A DNA stretch of 64,000 nucleotides from Lactonifactor sp050944855 (GTDB lineage Bacteria; Bacillota; Clostridia; Lachnospirales; Lachnospiraceae). The stretch covers positions 1 through 64,000 of the forward strand of contig JBMNRU010000004.1 of NCBI GenBank assembly GCA_050944855.1, read 5' to 3'. The position numbers and the translations under genes were made by a program. Under the pieces are notes generated by a model. That model did no database searches, was not told the DNA's origin, and was given only the letters and a program-made list of their open reading frames with translations. This document shows, piece after piece, positions 44,337-52,942 of the stretch; the first letter of the stretch is position 1, and every line of letters starts with the position of its first letter.

Positions 44337-45218
44337 ATGGAATTTTTAAAAGACGAATTCCCCTTACCGGATGATTTTAAATTCAAGCTCCATCGTACCA
44401 ACGGCAAAATCCGGCACATGCACTGCCACGATTGTCTGGAGATTGATTACATAGAAAGAGGAACAGCTACTTACTTAGTGGAAAATAATAGTTATGACAT
44501 GCAGCCGGGAGATATTATGGTGATCAACAACTCTGAGCGGCATATGATCATCCCGGACAAAAACTGCACGATACTAATGCTGATCTTCGATCTGGACTTT
44601 GTCTGGCAGTATATTCACGAATACAGCTATTTAGATCCTTTCTTCCACCGTACCGCCTATTTTTCCAACCGAATCCGACGGCAGGATGCGTTTTACCAGG
44701 AATTATATGATTGTATGGATAAAATTTCCTATGAATACGGGCTGCAGGAAGAAGGCTGGCAGGTAATGACCCGTTCCTATCTTATCCAGATCCTGATCAA
44801 TCTCTGCCGCCATTATGATAAAAGCGAAAGCGAAAACGAAGATATACTTCCAAACTACCCGGGCGCCTATGACAAACTCAGACCGGTTGTGGATTATATC
44901 AGCGACCATTTCCGCGAACAGATTACACTGGACACCCTTGCAGACGAAGCTATGATGAGCCGTAATTATCTTTGTTCCTTCTTTAAAAAAACATTCGGTA
45001 TTACTATTTTTGAGTATATTGAACAGGAGCGGATTAATTATTGCACTATGTTACTGGATTCCTCTGATTTATCCATTACCGAAATTGCGATGAAAGCTGG
45101 ATATAACAGTATATCCTACTTCAACAGAATCTTTAAACGAATCAAAGGATGTTCTCCGAGGCAATATCGTAAAAATAAAGCCGAGGCTATTGCTGCTGCG
45201 GCGGCAACGTCAGAATAA
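44337..45218 (+). CDS. AraC family transcriptional regulator
   Basis: It has 293 residues from the ATG behind GGAGG. The N-terminal cupin-like sensor has HxHDCLEIDYIERG (near residue 23) and GDIMVINNSERH, suggesting a small-molecule ligand. The C-terminal double helix-turn-helix starts about residue 190 with TLDTLADEAMMSRNYLC and ends with the AraC hallmark SISYFNRIFKRIKGCSPRQYRK. The tail is alanine rich. It is followed 34 bases later by a GNAT gene on the same strand. Confidence 0.9.
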   Translation: MEFLKDEFPLPDDFKFKLHRTNGKIRHMHCHDCLEIDYIERGTATYLVENNSYDMQPGDIMVINNSERHMIIPDKNCTILMLIFDLDFVWQYIHEYSYLDPFFHRTAYFSNRIRRQDAFYQELYDCMDKISYEYGLQEEGWQVMTRSYLIQILINLCRHYDKSESENEDILPNYPGAYDKLRPVVDYISDHFREQITLDTLADEAMMSRNYLCSFFKKTFGITIFEYIEQERINYCTMLLDSSDLSITEIAMKAGYNSISYFNRIFKRIKGCSPRQYRKNKAEAIAAAAATSE

Positions 45219-45252
45219 ATATAATGGATTTATTGAGAAAGAAGGTATAAAA

Positions 45253-45711
45253 ATGAAAATCGTATCATACAGTCCGGAATTTAAAAAAGATTTTATTGAA
45301 ATGAACAAATTTTGGATTTCTTCTATGTTTGCAATAGAATCCGAAGATGAGCGTGAACTTGCCAACATCGATCCATATATAGAGAACGGCGACCAGATTT
45401 TTTTCGCTCTGGATGATAATAATAATGTTATGGCTTGCTGTATGATAGCCCCCAGAAATGACGGCGATTGGGAAATTATGAAATTTGCTGCCAAAGGAAT
45501 GTATACGGGAACGGGAGCAGGAAGTGCGTGTTTGAAGGCTTGTATTGATTATGCACGGGAACAGGGCATTGAAAGAATAATAATCGTATCAAGCCATAAA
45601 TGTGTTCAGGCAGTACATCTTTACAGAAAATTTGGGTTTACTGAAATGCCCGTTGACAAAGAAAAATTTCCGTTTGAACGGGCAGACATTGCTTTTGAAC
45701 TATTTTTATAG
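45253..45711 (+). CDS. GNAT family N-acetyltransferase
   Basis: A 152-residue acetyltransferase starting MKIVSYSPEF after an AAGAAGG ribosome site. The acetyl-CoA loop is GTGAGSACLKAC near residue 95, and the ending HLYRKFGFTEMP is typical of the fold. The substrate is unknown. Its codon use is more AT-rich than that of its neighbours (many AAA, TTT, ATA and AAT codons), so recent acquisition is possible. It probably shares the AraC gene's promoter. Confidence 0.85.
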   Translation: MKIVSYSPEFKKDFIEMNKFWISSMFAIESEDERELANIDPYIENGDQIFFALDDNNNVMACCMIAPRNDGDWEIMKFAAKGMYTGTGAGSACLKACIDYAREQGIERIIIVSSHKCVQAVHLYRKFGFTEMPVDKEKFPFERADIAFELFL

Positions 45712-45749
45712 CAGGAGAACGGCATCAACCGTTTCTGCAAGTAAGAAAA

Positions 45750-45829
45750 CGATGTAACTCATTGACTTGAGTTACATCGTATCCTAAAACGTCCTTAATA
45801 CGACGGGTATTTACGGATACCCGCTTTTT
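45750..45829 (+). terminator. Double hairpin terminator after the GNAT gene
   Basis: The first hairpin is a perfect 12-bp stem CGATGTAACTCA (45750-45761) / TGAGTTACATCG (45768-45779). The second is CGGGTAT (45804-45810) / ATACCCG (45817-45823) followed by CTTTTTT, a classic plus-strand terminator. The first may also serve the convergent dapL. Confidence 0.75.
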
Positions 45830-45833
45830 TATC

Positions 45834-47048
45834 TTACAATGCTTTGATTCTTTCCAGTGCTTCCACTGTATTCTCATAATTGCCAAATGCAGACAGACGA
45901 AAGTACCCTTCACCGCATGGTCCAAAACCGGATCCCGGCGTCCCTACTACATTTGCATGCTCCAGCAGATAATCGAAGAATTCCCAGGAACTCATTCCAT
46001 TTGGCGTCTTAAGCCATACATACGGCGCATTCACTCCGCCGGATACTGTGTAACCGGCGGACTTTAATCCTTCATAGATCGCTTTTGCATTATTCATATA
46101 ATAATCCACCTGCTGCTTCAGCTGTGCCTTGCCTTCCGGCGAATAAACAGCTTCTCCCGCTTTCTGGATAATATAAGGTGCGCCGTTGTATTTGGTACCA
46201 TGGCGTCTTGCCCAAAGGGAATGTACTGCCACATCACCACATTTTAATTCTTTCGGAATTACTGTATAACCTAAACGGGTGCCGGTAAAACCTGCATTTT
46301 TGGAAAAACTCTTCAGTTCAATGGCACAGGTTCTCGCTCCGTCACACTCATAAATAGAATGTGGAATTCCTTCTTCTGAAATATAAGCTTCATACGCTGC
46401 ATCATATAAAATCACAGCGCCGACCTTGTTGGCATAGTCTACCCATTCCTGCAGCTGAGCTTTGGTAATCACAGAACCGGTAGGATTATTCGGGAAACAC
46501 AAATAAATAAGATCCGGCGTTTCCTTTGGCAGTTCCGGTGCAAAATTATTTTCTGCCACACACGGCATATAGATTACATCACTCCATGTTTCTGTTTTGG
46601 GATCATAGGTGCCGGTCCGGCCTGCCATAACATTAGAATCCACATAAACCGGATATACGGGATCGCAGACTGCAATCTTATTATCCAGCGCAAAAATTTC
46701 TTGAATATTGGCAGAATCGCATTTTGCCCCATCCGATACAAAAATTTCATCGGGAGAAACATCGCAGCCTCTGTCTGTGTAATCATTTTTTGCAATGGCA
46801 TTTCTTAAAAACTCATATCCCAGGTCAGGAGCATAGCCGTGAAAAGTTTCTGCATGCGCCATCTCATCTACCGCCCCGTGCAGCGCGTCAATAATAGCCG
46901 GTGCCAGCGGCTGTGTCACGTCGCCAATCCCCAGACGGATAATCTTTTTATCCGGATTGGCTTCCGCATAAGCGTTAATCTTTTTAGCGATGGTGGAAAA
47001 TAAGTAGCTGCCCGGCAATTTCAGGTAATTATCATTAATCTTAAACAT
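45834..47048 (-). CDS. dapL: LL-diaminopimelate aminotransferase
   Basis: It converts tetrahydrodipicolinate directly to LL-diaminopimelate with glutamate, bypassing the acyl intermediates. The PLP lysine is in SFSKNAGFTGTRLGY, and the family hallmarks NDNYLKLPGSYLF at the start and IRLGIGDVTQPL are clear. The ATG at 47048 has GGAGGAG before it, giving 404 residues. It follows dapF by 50 bases: together these two genes take the pathway to meso-diaminopimelate for peptidoglycan and lysine. Convergent with the GNAT gene. Confidence 0.93.
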   Translation of the reverse strand: MFKINDNYLKLPGSYLFSTIAKKINAYAEANPDKKIIRLGIGDVTQPLAPAIIDALHGAVDEMAHAETFHGYAPDLGYEFLRNAIAKNDYTDRGCDVSPDEIFVSDGAKCDSANIQEIFALDNKIAVCDPVYPVYVDSNVMAGRTGTYDPKTETWSDVIYMPCVAENNFAPELPKETPDLIYLCFPNNPTGSVITKAQLQEWVDYANKVGAVILYDAAYEAYISEEGIPHSIYECDGARTCAIELKSFSKNAGFTGTRLGYTVIPKELKCGDVAVHSLWARRHGTKYNGAPYIIQKAGEAVYSPEGKAQLKQQVDYYMNNAKAIYEGLKSAGYTVSGGVNAPYVWLKTPNGMSSWEFFDYLLEHANVVGTPGSGFGPCGEGYFRLSAFGNYENTVEALERIKAL

Positions 47049-47098
47049 ATCAATTCTCCTCCTGGTCATTTTTCTCCCATTCTAATACAAAGATCGCT

Positions 47099-47935
47099 CT
47101 ATGGCAAGATAATTTCGCCATCAAAAACAACTGTTGCCGGTCCCGTCATATATACCAGGTTCTCTTTTCGATCCCAGTAAATATCCAGATCGCCGCCTAA
47201 TAACTTTACGGTTGCATGCTCTTTCACATAACCGTTCAGCACAGAAGCCACCACCGTAGCACAGGCTCCGGTTCCGCAGGCAAGAGTTTCTCCCGCGCCG
47301 CGTTCCCATACACGCATCTCTAACGTGTGCTCGTCAATGACCCGCACGAACTCTGTATTGACACGATCCGGAAAGCAGGGATGATGTTCAAACTTCGGAC
47401 CGACTGTTTCGATATCCAGGCCTTTTACATCCTCTATATAGACCACTGCATGAGGATTTCCCATAGATACCGCCGTCATGTGATACGTGATCCCATCTAC
47501 CTCAATCGGTTCCGCAATGACCTGTTCTTTCTTGGAAACAACAGGAATTCGGGATGCCTGCAGCTCCGGCGCCCCCATATTGACTTTTACTTTCACTGCT
47601 TTTCCATCCTCTACGGTCAGATCCACGTATTTGATGCCGCTTTTTGTATCAATACTGATCTGGGTCTTGGGAATAAGCCCATAATCATATACATACTTTG
47701 CCACACAACGGATACCATTTCCGCACATGGCCCCCTGGGAACCATCGGAATTATACATATCCATCTCACAGTCTGCTTTTTCAGAAGGTTTAATCAAAAT
47801 CAGTCCATCGGATCCAATTCCAAAATGTCGGTCACTAACATAAACCGCTGTTTTTTGAGGATCCTCCACTGTCTCTTCGAAACAGTTTACATAAACATAG
47901 TCATTTCCGATTCCATGCATTTTCGTAAATTTCAT
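47099..47935 (-). CDS. dapF: Diaminopimelate epimerase
   Basis: It interconverts LL- and meso-diaminopimelate by a two-cysteine mechanism. The cysteines are in MCGNGIRC (near residue 73) and ACGTGACAT (near 219). The N-terminal MKFTKMHGIGNDY is the family start. The ATG at 47935 has AAGGAG upstream, giving 278 residues. It lies 22 bases after niaR, so it shares a transcript with the NAD genes. Confidence 0.94.
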   Translation of the reverse strand: MKFTKMHGIGNDYVYVNCFEETVEDPQKTAVYVSDRHFGIGSDGLILIKPSEKADCEMDMYNSDGSQGAMCGNGIRCVAKYVYDYGLIPKTQISIDTKSGIKYVDLTVEDGKAVKVKVNMGAPELQASRIPVVSKKEQVIAEPIEVDGITYHMTAVSMGNPHAVVYIEDVKGLDIETVGPKFEHHPCFPDRVNTEFVRVIDEHTLEMRVWERGAGETLACGTGACATVVASVLNGYVKEHATVKLLGGDLDIYWDRKENLVYMTGPATVVFDGEIILP

Positions 47936-47957
47936 ATTATCAGCTCCTTTTTGCATT

Positions 47958-48476
47958 TCATCCTACCAACAGATACCCTTTATTTTCCAATTCTTTTTCA
48001 ATCAAATCTAAAATTTCTTCGCTGTCTGCCTCCACCGTATGAGAATGCTTAAATGGTGTCAAACTCATAAGGGGTGTAGAACGGCCGGAAGAAATCTCTT
48101 TTAAAAAGTCCTTTACCTCTTTTCGGGAACGGATAGGAAGCGGTGCTTTTAAAGAACCATAGACCGCATGCTCCACCATGACATCTTTTATCCTTCCTCC
48201 AAGATCTACAATCGTATTCAGTTCATCTTCTATCTCTTCGCAGCCATGTTCTACATAGTACACCCTGCTGCAGCTTACCGGTGTTCGAATCACATATCCT
48301 TTTGGTGTAGAAAAAATATCATAATCTGAAGCCCGCAAAAGTGCAATATCCTGCACGATAATCTGACGGCTCACCTGACACAGCTTTGCCAATGCACTCC
48401 CTGAAATGGGCTCTTTTGCATTTATAAGCGTCTGTAATACCTGATTACGTCTTTCTTCTCCTGTCATCGCCGTCAT
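47958..48476 (-). CDS. niaR: NiaR-type (3H domain) transcriptional repressor of NAD synthesis
   Basis: A 172-residue regulator with an N-terminal winged helix (GSALAKLCQVSRQIIVQDIALLR) and a C-terminal 3H domain with conserved histidines (VMVEHAVYG, FKHSHTVEA). NiaR (YrxA) represses NAD synthesis and niacin uptake genes in Firmicutes when bound to nicotinic acid. It directly follows nadC by six bases, inside the operon it is expected to control, and a candidate operator lies at the nadA promoter. Confidence 0.9.
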   Translation of the reverse strand: MTAMTGEERRNQVLQTLINAKEPISGSALAKLCQVSRQIIVQDIALLRASDYDIFSTPKGYVIRTPVSCSRVYYVEHGCEEIEDELNTIVDLGGRIKDVMVEHAVYGSLKAPLPIRSRKEVKDFLKEISSGRSTPLMSLTPFKHSHTVEADSEEILDLIEKELENKGYLLVG

Positions 48477-48482
48477 CCTTTC

Positions 48483-49334
48483 CTAAATTGCGTGGAGATT
48501 TTTTAAGGATACATCCAGGATGGGTGCGGAATGAGTCAACGCACCGCTGGATACATAATCCACGCCTATATCTGTAATATTCTTAATATTTTCTTTTGTT
48601 ACATTTCCCGAACACTCTGTCTCTGCCCTTCCTGCAGCCATCTTCACCGCTTCTTTCATGGTTTCCACAGACATATTATCCAGCATGACAATATCTGCGC
48701 CCGCATCCAGAGCTTCACGGAGCATATCCAGATCTTCTACTTCTATTTCTATTTTTCTGACAAAGGGCACATAGGACCTGGCCATTTCGATCGCCTTTGC
48801 TACACCGCCTGCCGCGCCGATATGATTGTCTTTAATCAGAACGCCGTCTGACAGATTATAACGATGATTATAGCCGCCCCCTACCTTTACCGCATATTTT
48901 TCAAAAATGCGCATATTGGGAGTCGTCTTTCTGGTATCCAGCAGTTTTGTCTTTGTCCCTGCCAAAAGATCTGCCACGCTTCTTGTATAAGTAGCTATGC
49001 CGCTCATTCTCTGCAGATAATTTAAGGCTGTTCTTTCACCGGACAGAATGGCGCGGATATCGCCGGTTACCGTAGCCAGCAATTGTCCTTTCTTCACCTG
49101 GTCCCCATCCTTACACATCATTGTAACATTAATATTTTCATCCAGCAATGCAAAAACTCGCTGAAATACTTCCATACCTGCGATAATGCCATCCTGTTTG
49201 CAGATCAGATCTGCCGTTCCCGCCTGTGCAGAGGGCATAACCGCATTGGTTGTTACATCTTCGCTGGAAATATCCTCCCGAAGTGCCTGTAAAATAAGAT
49301 TATCCACATTTAATTTGGTTGTGATCGGATTCAT
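48483..49334 (-). CDS. nadC: Nicotinate-nucleotide pyrophosphorylase (carboxylating)
   Basis: Quinolinate phosphoribosyltransferase, making nicotinate mononucleotide. 283 residues, with GERTALNYLQRMSGIAT near residue 105, LDTRKTTPNMR, and the C-terminal barrel with IEVEVEDLD and DIVMLDNMS. The start codon lies 35 bases inside the end of nadB. AGGAAG before the ATG supports this start. Confidence 0.94.
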   Translation of the reverse strand: MNPITTKLNVDNLILQALREDISSEDVTTNAVMPSAQAGTADLICKQDGIIAGMEVFQRVFALLDENINVTMMCKDGDQVKKGQLLATVTGDIRAILSGERTALNYLQRMSGIATYTRSVADLLAGTKTKLLDTRKTTPNMRIFEKYAVKVGGGYNHRYNLSDGVLIKDNHIGAAGGVAKAIEMARSYVPFVRKIEIEVEDLDMLREALDAGADIVMLDNMSVETMKEAVKMAAGRAETECSGNVTKENIKNITDIGVDYVSSGALTHSAPILDVSLKNLHAI

Positions 49335-50649
49335 GTTTTTCTTCCTTTCTGATTGCCTTCCAGATTAATTCTTTTCCTTCTTCTGCATATTTTTGTTTAT
49401 CTTCATAATCCTGCAGCCGGATCTGATACCGTTCCTGTATCTGCTCCCAGTTCAGATTTCCTGTCTCCGGCATATTTTTCATACTATTTTCTGTCTGCAG
49501 CATATGAGAAACTGCCCGCTTGGCAAATACAAGGCTTTCCAACAAGGAATTGCTGGCCAGCCGGTTCGCTCCATGTACGCCGTTGCAGCTGGTCTCCCCT
49601 GCCGCATAAAGCCGCTTCATGCTGGTCTTACTGTTCTTATCCACATACACGCCGCCCATAAAATAATGCTGTGCCGGTACTACCGGAATTGGCTCTTTTG
49701 TAATATCATACCCTTCTTCCAGACATCTCTGGTAAATATGAGGAAAACGCGTTTTCACATCCAGATCCTGTATGGTAAGAAAAGACAGCCAGACACAAGG
49801 TTCTTTGTCCTTTTCCATCTGCCTGCGGATTTCCCGCGTCACCACATCTCTGGGGAGCAGTTCATTCACAAATCTCTCTCCTGCTTTATTATACAGCACT
49901 GCGCCCTCTCCTCTTACTGACTCGGAGATGAGAAAACGACGGCCGGGCTCTTTGGAATACAGGGTAGTGGGATGAATCTGCACATAATTAACATGTTCTA
50001 ACCGGATACCTCTTCTAAGAGAAATAGCCAAGGCGTCTCCCGTCAAATGTGGAAAATTGGTCGAATGTTCATAGATACCGCCGATTCCTCCGCATGCCCA
50101 CAGTACATAATCCGCAAAAACTGCCTTTTTTTCTCCTTGATCTGTCTCCAGCAATATACCTTCGCAGCAGTTGTCCGCTGCCAGGATATCTAACATGGCA
50201 GTGTGCGTCAACAGTGTAATATTTTCACGTTTTTTTACCTGTGAAAGCAGCGTACGGGTAATCTCCTCCCCTGTAATATCTTCGTGATATAAAATACGGT
50301 TTGTGGAATGAGCCCCCTCTCTGGTATATAACAGTTCTTCTCCATCCCTTGCAAAATCCACTCCGTAACCAATCAGCTCATCAATCACTTCTCTGGATGA
50401 CCGAATCATAATATCCACCGATTCTTTTCTGTTTTCGTAATGTCCGGCACGCAGGGTATCTTCGAAAAAGCTATCGTAATCTTCTTCACTTTTCAATACA
50501 CAGATTCCACCCTGCGCCAAAAAAGAATCGCTCTCTTCCAAATCTGACTTCGTAATCATAAGAACCTGTTTCTTTTTGGGCAGATGCAGGGCGGCAAAAC
50601 AGCCGGCCACACCGCAGCCTACAATAATAACATCATATTTTTTTCTCAT
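49300..50649 (-). CDS. nadB: L-aspartate oxidase (short form)
   Basis: An FAD enzyme turning aspartate into iminoaspartate, the substrate of NadA. The N-terminal VGCGVAGCFAALHL binds FAD, EGGxHS-type residues appear in TREGAHSTNRI, and the C-terminal HGANRLASNSLLESLVFAKRA is diagnostic. At 449 residues it is shorter than the E. coli enzyme (about 540) because the C-terminal helical domain is mostly missing. This is seen in several Clostridia and does not look like a frame break, as the ending reads through into the nadC start. Confidence 0.92.
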   Translation of the reverse strand: MRKKYDVIIVGCGVAGCFAALHLPKKKQVLMITKSDLEESDSFLAQGGICVLKSEEDYDSFFEDTLRAGHYENRKESVDIMIRSSREVIDELIGYGVDFARDGEELLYTREGAHSTNRILYHEDITGEEITRTLLSQVKKRENITLLTHTAMLDILAADNCCEGILLETDQGEKKAVFADYVLWACGGIGGIYEHSTNFPHLTGDALAISLRRGIRLEHVNYVQIHPTTLYSKEPGRRFLISESVRGEGAVLYNKAGERFVNELLPRDVVTREIRRQMEKDKEPCVWLSFLTIQDLDVKTRFPHIYQRCLEEGYDITKEPIPVVPAQHYFMGGVYVDKNSKTSMKRLYAAGETSCNGVHGANRLASNSLLESLVFAKRAVSHMLQTENSMKNMPETGNLNWEQIQERYQIRLQDYEDKQKYAEEGKELIWKAIRKEEKHESDHNQIKCG

Positions 50650-50664
50650 CGAAATCCCCTCCTG

Positions 50665-51570
50665 TTATCTGGACAATTCCAGCATACGAAGCAGCGGCGC
50701 ATGTGCCTCTTTTAATAGGTACTCCTGCATCTGAACCTCTTCGCCCTGTTCCAGCACGCGAATCACCTTTTCCAAAGTGATTTTTTTCATATCCGGGCAG
50801 ATCTGCATATCCCCTGCAAGATAAAACTGTTTATCCGGATTTTGTTTTCTTAATTCGTACAGCACGCCCATCTCTGTACAGACGATAAATTCTTTCGCTT
50901 CACTGTCTGTGGCATAAGCAATAATACCTGCAGTGCTTCCTACATAATCAGCCAGATCGGATACTTCTTTTTTACATTCCGGATGCACCAGCACTTTTGC
51001 CTGCGGATGCTCCTTTTTTGTCTTCGCTATGTCTTCTGGTTTTATCCTGGTATGTACATGACAGTAACCATCATTAAAGATAAAATTCTTTTCTGGCAGC
51101 TTTTCGGCAATATAGCGTCCCAGATGCTGATCCGGAATAAAATAAATATTTTTATTAGGCAATGCCTGTACAATCTTCATGGCATTGGACGATGTAACAC
51201 ATACGTCTGCATGGACCTTCAGCTCAGCAGTTGAATTGACATAACATACAACTGCTACATCCTCATATTCTTTCCGTACCGCCTCAATCTTTTCAATTGC
51301 TGCCATATGTGCCATGGGACAATCCGCCTCCGGTTCCGGCAACAGCACCCGTTTATCGGGATTTAAAATTCTGGCGCTCTCACCCATAAAAGAAACTCCG
51401 CAAAGTACGATAGTATTCTCTCTTACCTTTGTCGCCATATCACTCAAATAATAAGAATCACCCACATAATCTGCAATTGCCTGTACCTCATCATCCACAT
51501 AATAATGAGCCATGATTACCGCATCTTTTTCCTTTTTCAGCTGTTGGATCCGCTGTACTCTTTCATCCAT
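50665..51570 (-). CDS. nadA: Quinolinate synthase
   Basis: A [4Fe-4S] enzyme condensing iminoaspartate with dihydroxyacetone phosphate. Three cluster cysteines are seen in the segments LCGVSFMGES, VCVTSSNAMK and VCTEMGVLYEL. The motif AHYYVDDEVQAIADYVGDS is the family start. The ATG at 51570, with GGGAGG just before it, gives 301 residues. It is the first gene of the nadABC-niaR-dapFL unit. Confidence 0.94.
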   Translation of the reverse strand: MDERVQRIQQLKKEKDAVIMAHYYVDDEVQAIADYVGDSYYLSDMATKVRENTIVLCGVSFMGESARILNPDKRVLLPEPEADCPMAHMAAIEKIEAVRKEYEDVAVVCYVNSTAELKVHADVCVTSSNAMKIVQALPNKNIYFIPDQHLGRYIAEKLPEKNFIFNDGYCHVHTRIKPEDIAKTKKEHPQAKVLVHPECKKEVSDLADYVGSTAGIIAYATDSEAKEFIVCTEMGVLYELRKQNPDKQFYLAGDMQICPDMKKITLEKVIRVLEQGEEVQMQEYLLKEAHAPLLRMLELSR

Positions 51571-51632
51571 GATATCCTCCCTATCTATATAAGATGCGTC
51601 TCTTGCGCATCTGATTTTCACATTTTCATGCC

Positions 51633-51669
51633 AGTATACCACAATTATTTACACCTGACAAGACAGCAG
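51633..51669 (-). promoter_or_regulatory. nadA promoter with a candidate NiaR operator
   Basis: Minus strand: -35 TTGTCA (51656-51661), 17-bp spacer, -10 TATACT (51633-51638). Overlapping the -35 is CTGCTGTCTTGTCAGGTGT (51651-51669), which contains the TGTCTTG...GTGT pattern that I recall for NiaR sites. The overlap would allow simple repression. The operator call is from memory of the motif and untested. Confidence 0.5.
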
Positions 51670-51807
51670 TTTGCAAAGCTGTACAAATGTATATTTTATC
51701 CGGAGACAACTTTACAAATCTTTGCAGCCATGCTATTTTTTTGATGTGCCTTCGGGCGAACATATTTTATGCAATATATAAATTCGACAGAAATGGAGTT
51801 ACTTAAC

Positions 51808-52704
51808 ATGAAAGAAAATTCTTTACGCAGCTCACTGCTGCTTCTTTTAACAGCTACTATATGGGGAACTGCTTTTGTGGCACAAAGCGTGGGTATGGAT
51901 TATGTGGGCCCCTTTACCTTTAACAGTGTCCGTAATTTTATCGGAGGTATGGTGCTGATCCCCTGTATCTGGTTCCTCAACCGAAAGAAAACCAAAGAAG
52001 AACGAGAAATACAGACCGGCGATACAAAAACACTGCTTATGAGCGGTATCTGCTGCGGTATCTGCCTGGCACTGGCCAGCAGTTTCCAGCAAATAGGAAT
52101 ACTATATACCACCGTGGGAAAAGCCGGTTTTATCACGGCCTGCTACATAGTCATCGTTCCGATCCTGGGGCTGTTCCTCAAGAAAAAATGCAGTCCTTTG
52201 ATCTGGGTTTCTGTAGCCCTGGCATTTGTCGGCCTGTATATGCTGTGTATCACGGAGTCTTTTTCCATCGGAAAAGGAGATATCCTGGTTATGATCTGTG
52301 CACTGCTGTTCTCGCTGCACATTATGGTCATTGATTTTTTTGCCCCCCGAACAGATCCTGTAAAAATGTCCTGTATTCAGTTTTTTACCTGCGGGATCCT
52401 ATGTGCATTTCCCATGTTCCTTTTCGAAACACCCCGCCTGACAGATATGCTGGCAGCATGGATGCCCATCCTCTATGCAGGCGTACTCTCCTGCGGAGTT
52501 GCCTATACCCTGCAGATCGTCGGACAAAAAAATATGAATCCAACGGTAGCATCCCTCATTCTGAGTCTGGAATCCTGTATCTCTGTGCTGGCAGGCTGGA
52601 TCATCCTGCATCAGCAGCTTTCCGCAAAAGAAATCGTCGGCTGCTTCCTGATGTTCTTCGCAATCGTTCTCGCACAGCTCCCTGTGGGCTCTAAAAACAA
52701 ATAA
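51808..52704 (+). CDS. DMT superfamily (EamA) permease
   Basis: It has 298 residues and about ten membrane helices arranged as two EamA repeats (first ending near residue 140, second from about 150). Members export metabolites or amino acids. The ATG at 51808 is preferred, with GGAG nine bases before it. An upstream ATG would add 13 polar residues. It is divergent from nadA and has its own terminator. Substrate unknown. Confidence 0.87.
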   Translation: MKENSLRSSLLLLLTATIWGTAFVAQSVGMDYVGPFTFNSVRNFIGGMVLIPCIWFLNRKKTKEEREIQTGDTKTLLMSGICCGICLALASSFQQIGILYTTVGKAGFITACYIVIVPILGLFLKKKCSPLIWVSVALAFVGLYMLCITESFSIGKGDILVMICALLFSLHIMVIDFFAPRTDPVKMSCIQFFTCGILCAFPMFLFETPRLTDMLAAWMPILYAGVLSCGVAYTLQIVGQKNMNPTVASLILSLESCISVLAGWIILHQQLSAKEIVGCFLMFFAIVLAQLPVGSKNK

Positions 52705-52708
52705 CACA

Positions 52709-52746
52709 ACAGTCGGCAGAAACTACTGTCTGTCGGCTGTTTTTTA
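52709..52746 (+). terminator. Terminator after the EamA permease gene
   Basis: The stem ACAGTCGGCAGA (52709-52720) / TCTGTCGGCTGT (52729-52740) has two G-U pairs and an 8-base loop, followed by TTTTT. Confidence 0.75.
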
Positions 52747-52942
52747 CTGTCATTTCTCTGGTAAATATTTCTATTTCCATTCAAAAAGCGCCGTTTTATC
52801 GTAATTTTTCGAGCCTTTCGATTCTTTCCGAATTCATTTTTTACACACTTTTTTCTTTCTATGCTATCCTTTATATAATATTAATCTCTAAGATTTGCAG
52901 CTTGAAAAATTCTACTATAGAAAAGACAAAGGATGTGAGTCT

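Noticed and set aside
47327..48052. 241-codon frame on the plus strand
   Set aside because: It is antisense to dapF and niaR, which are well supported. Composition is cysteine, histidine and isoleucine rich as expected for an antisense frame.
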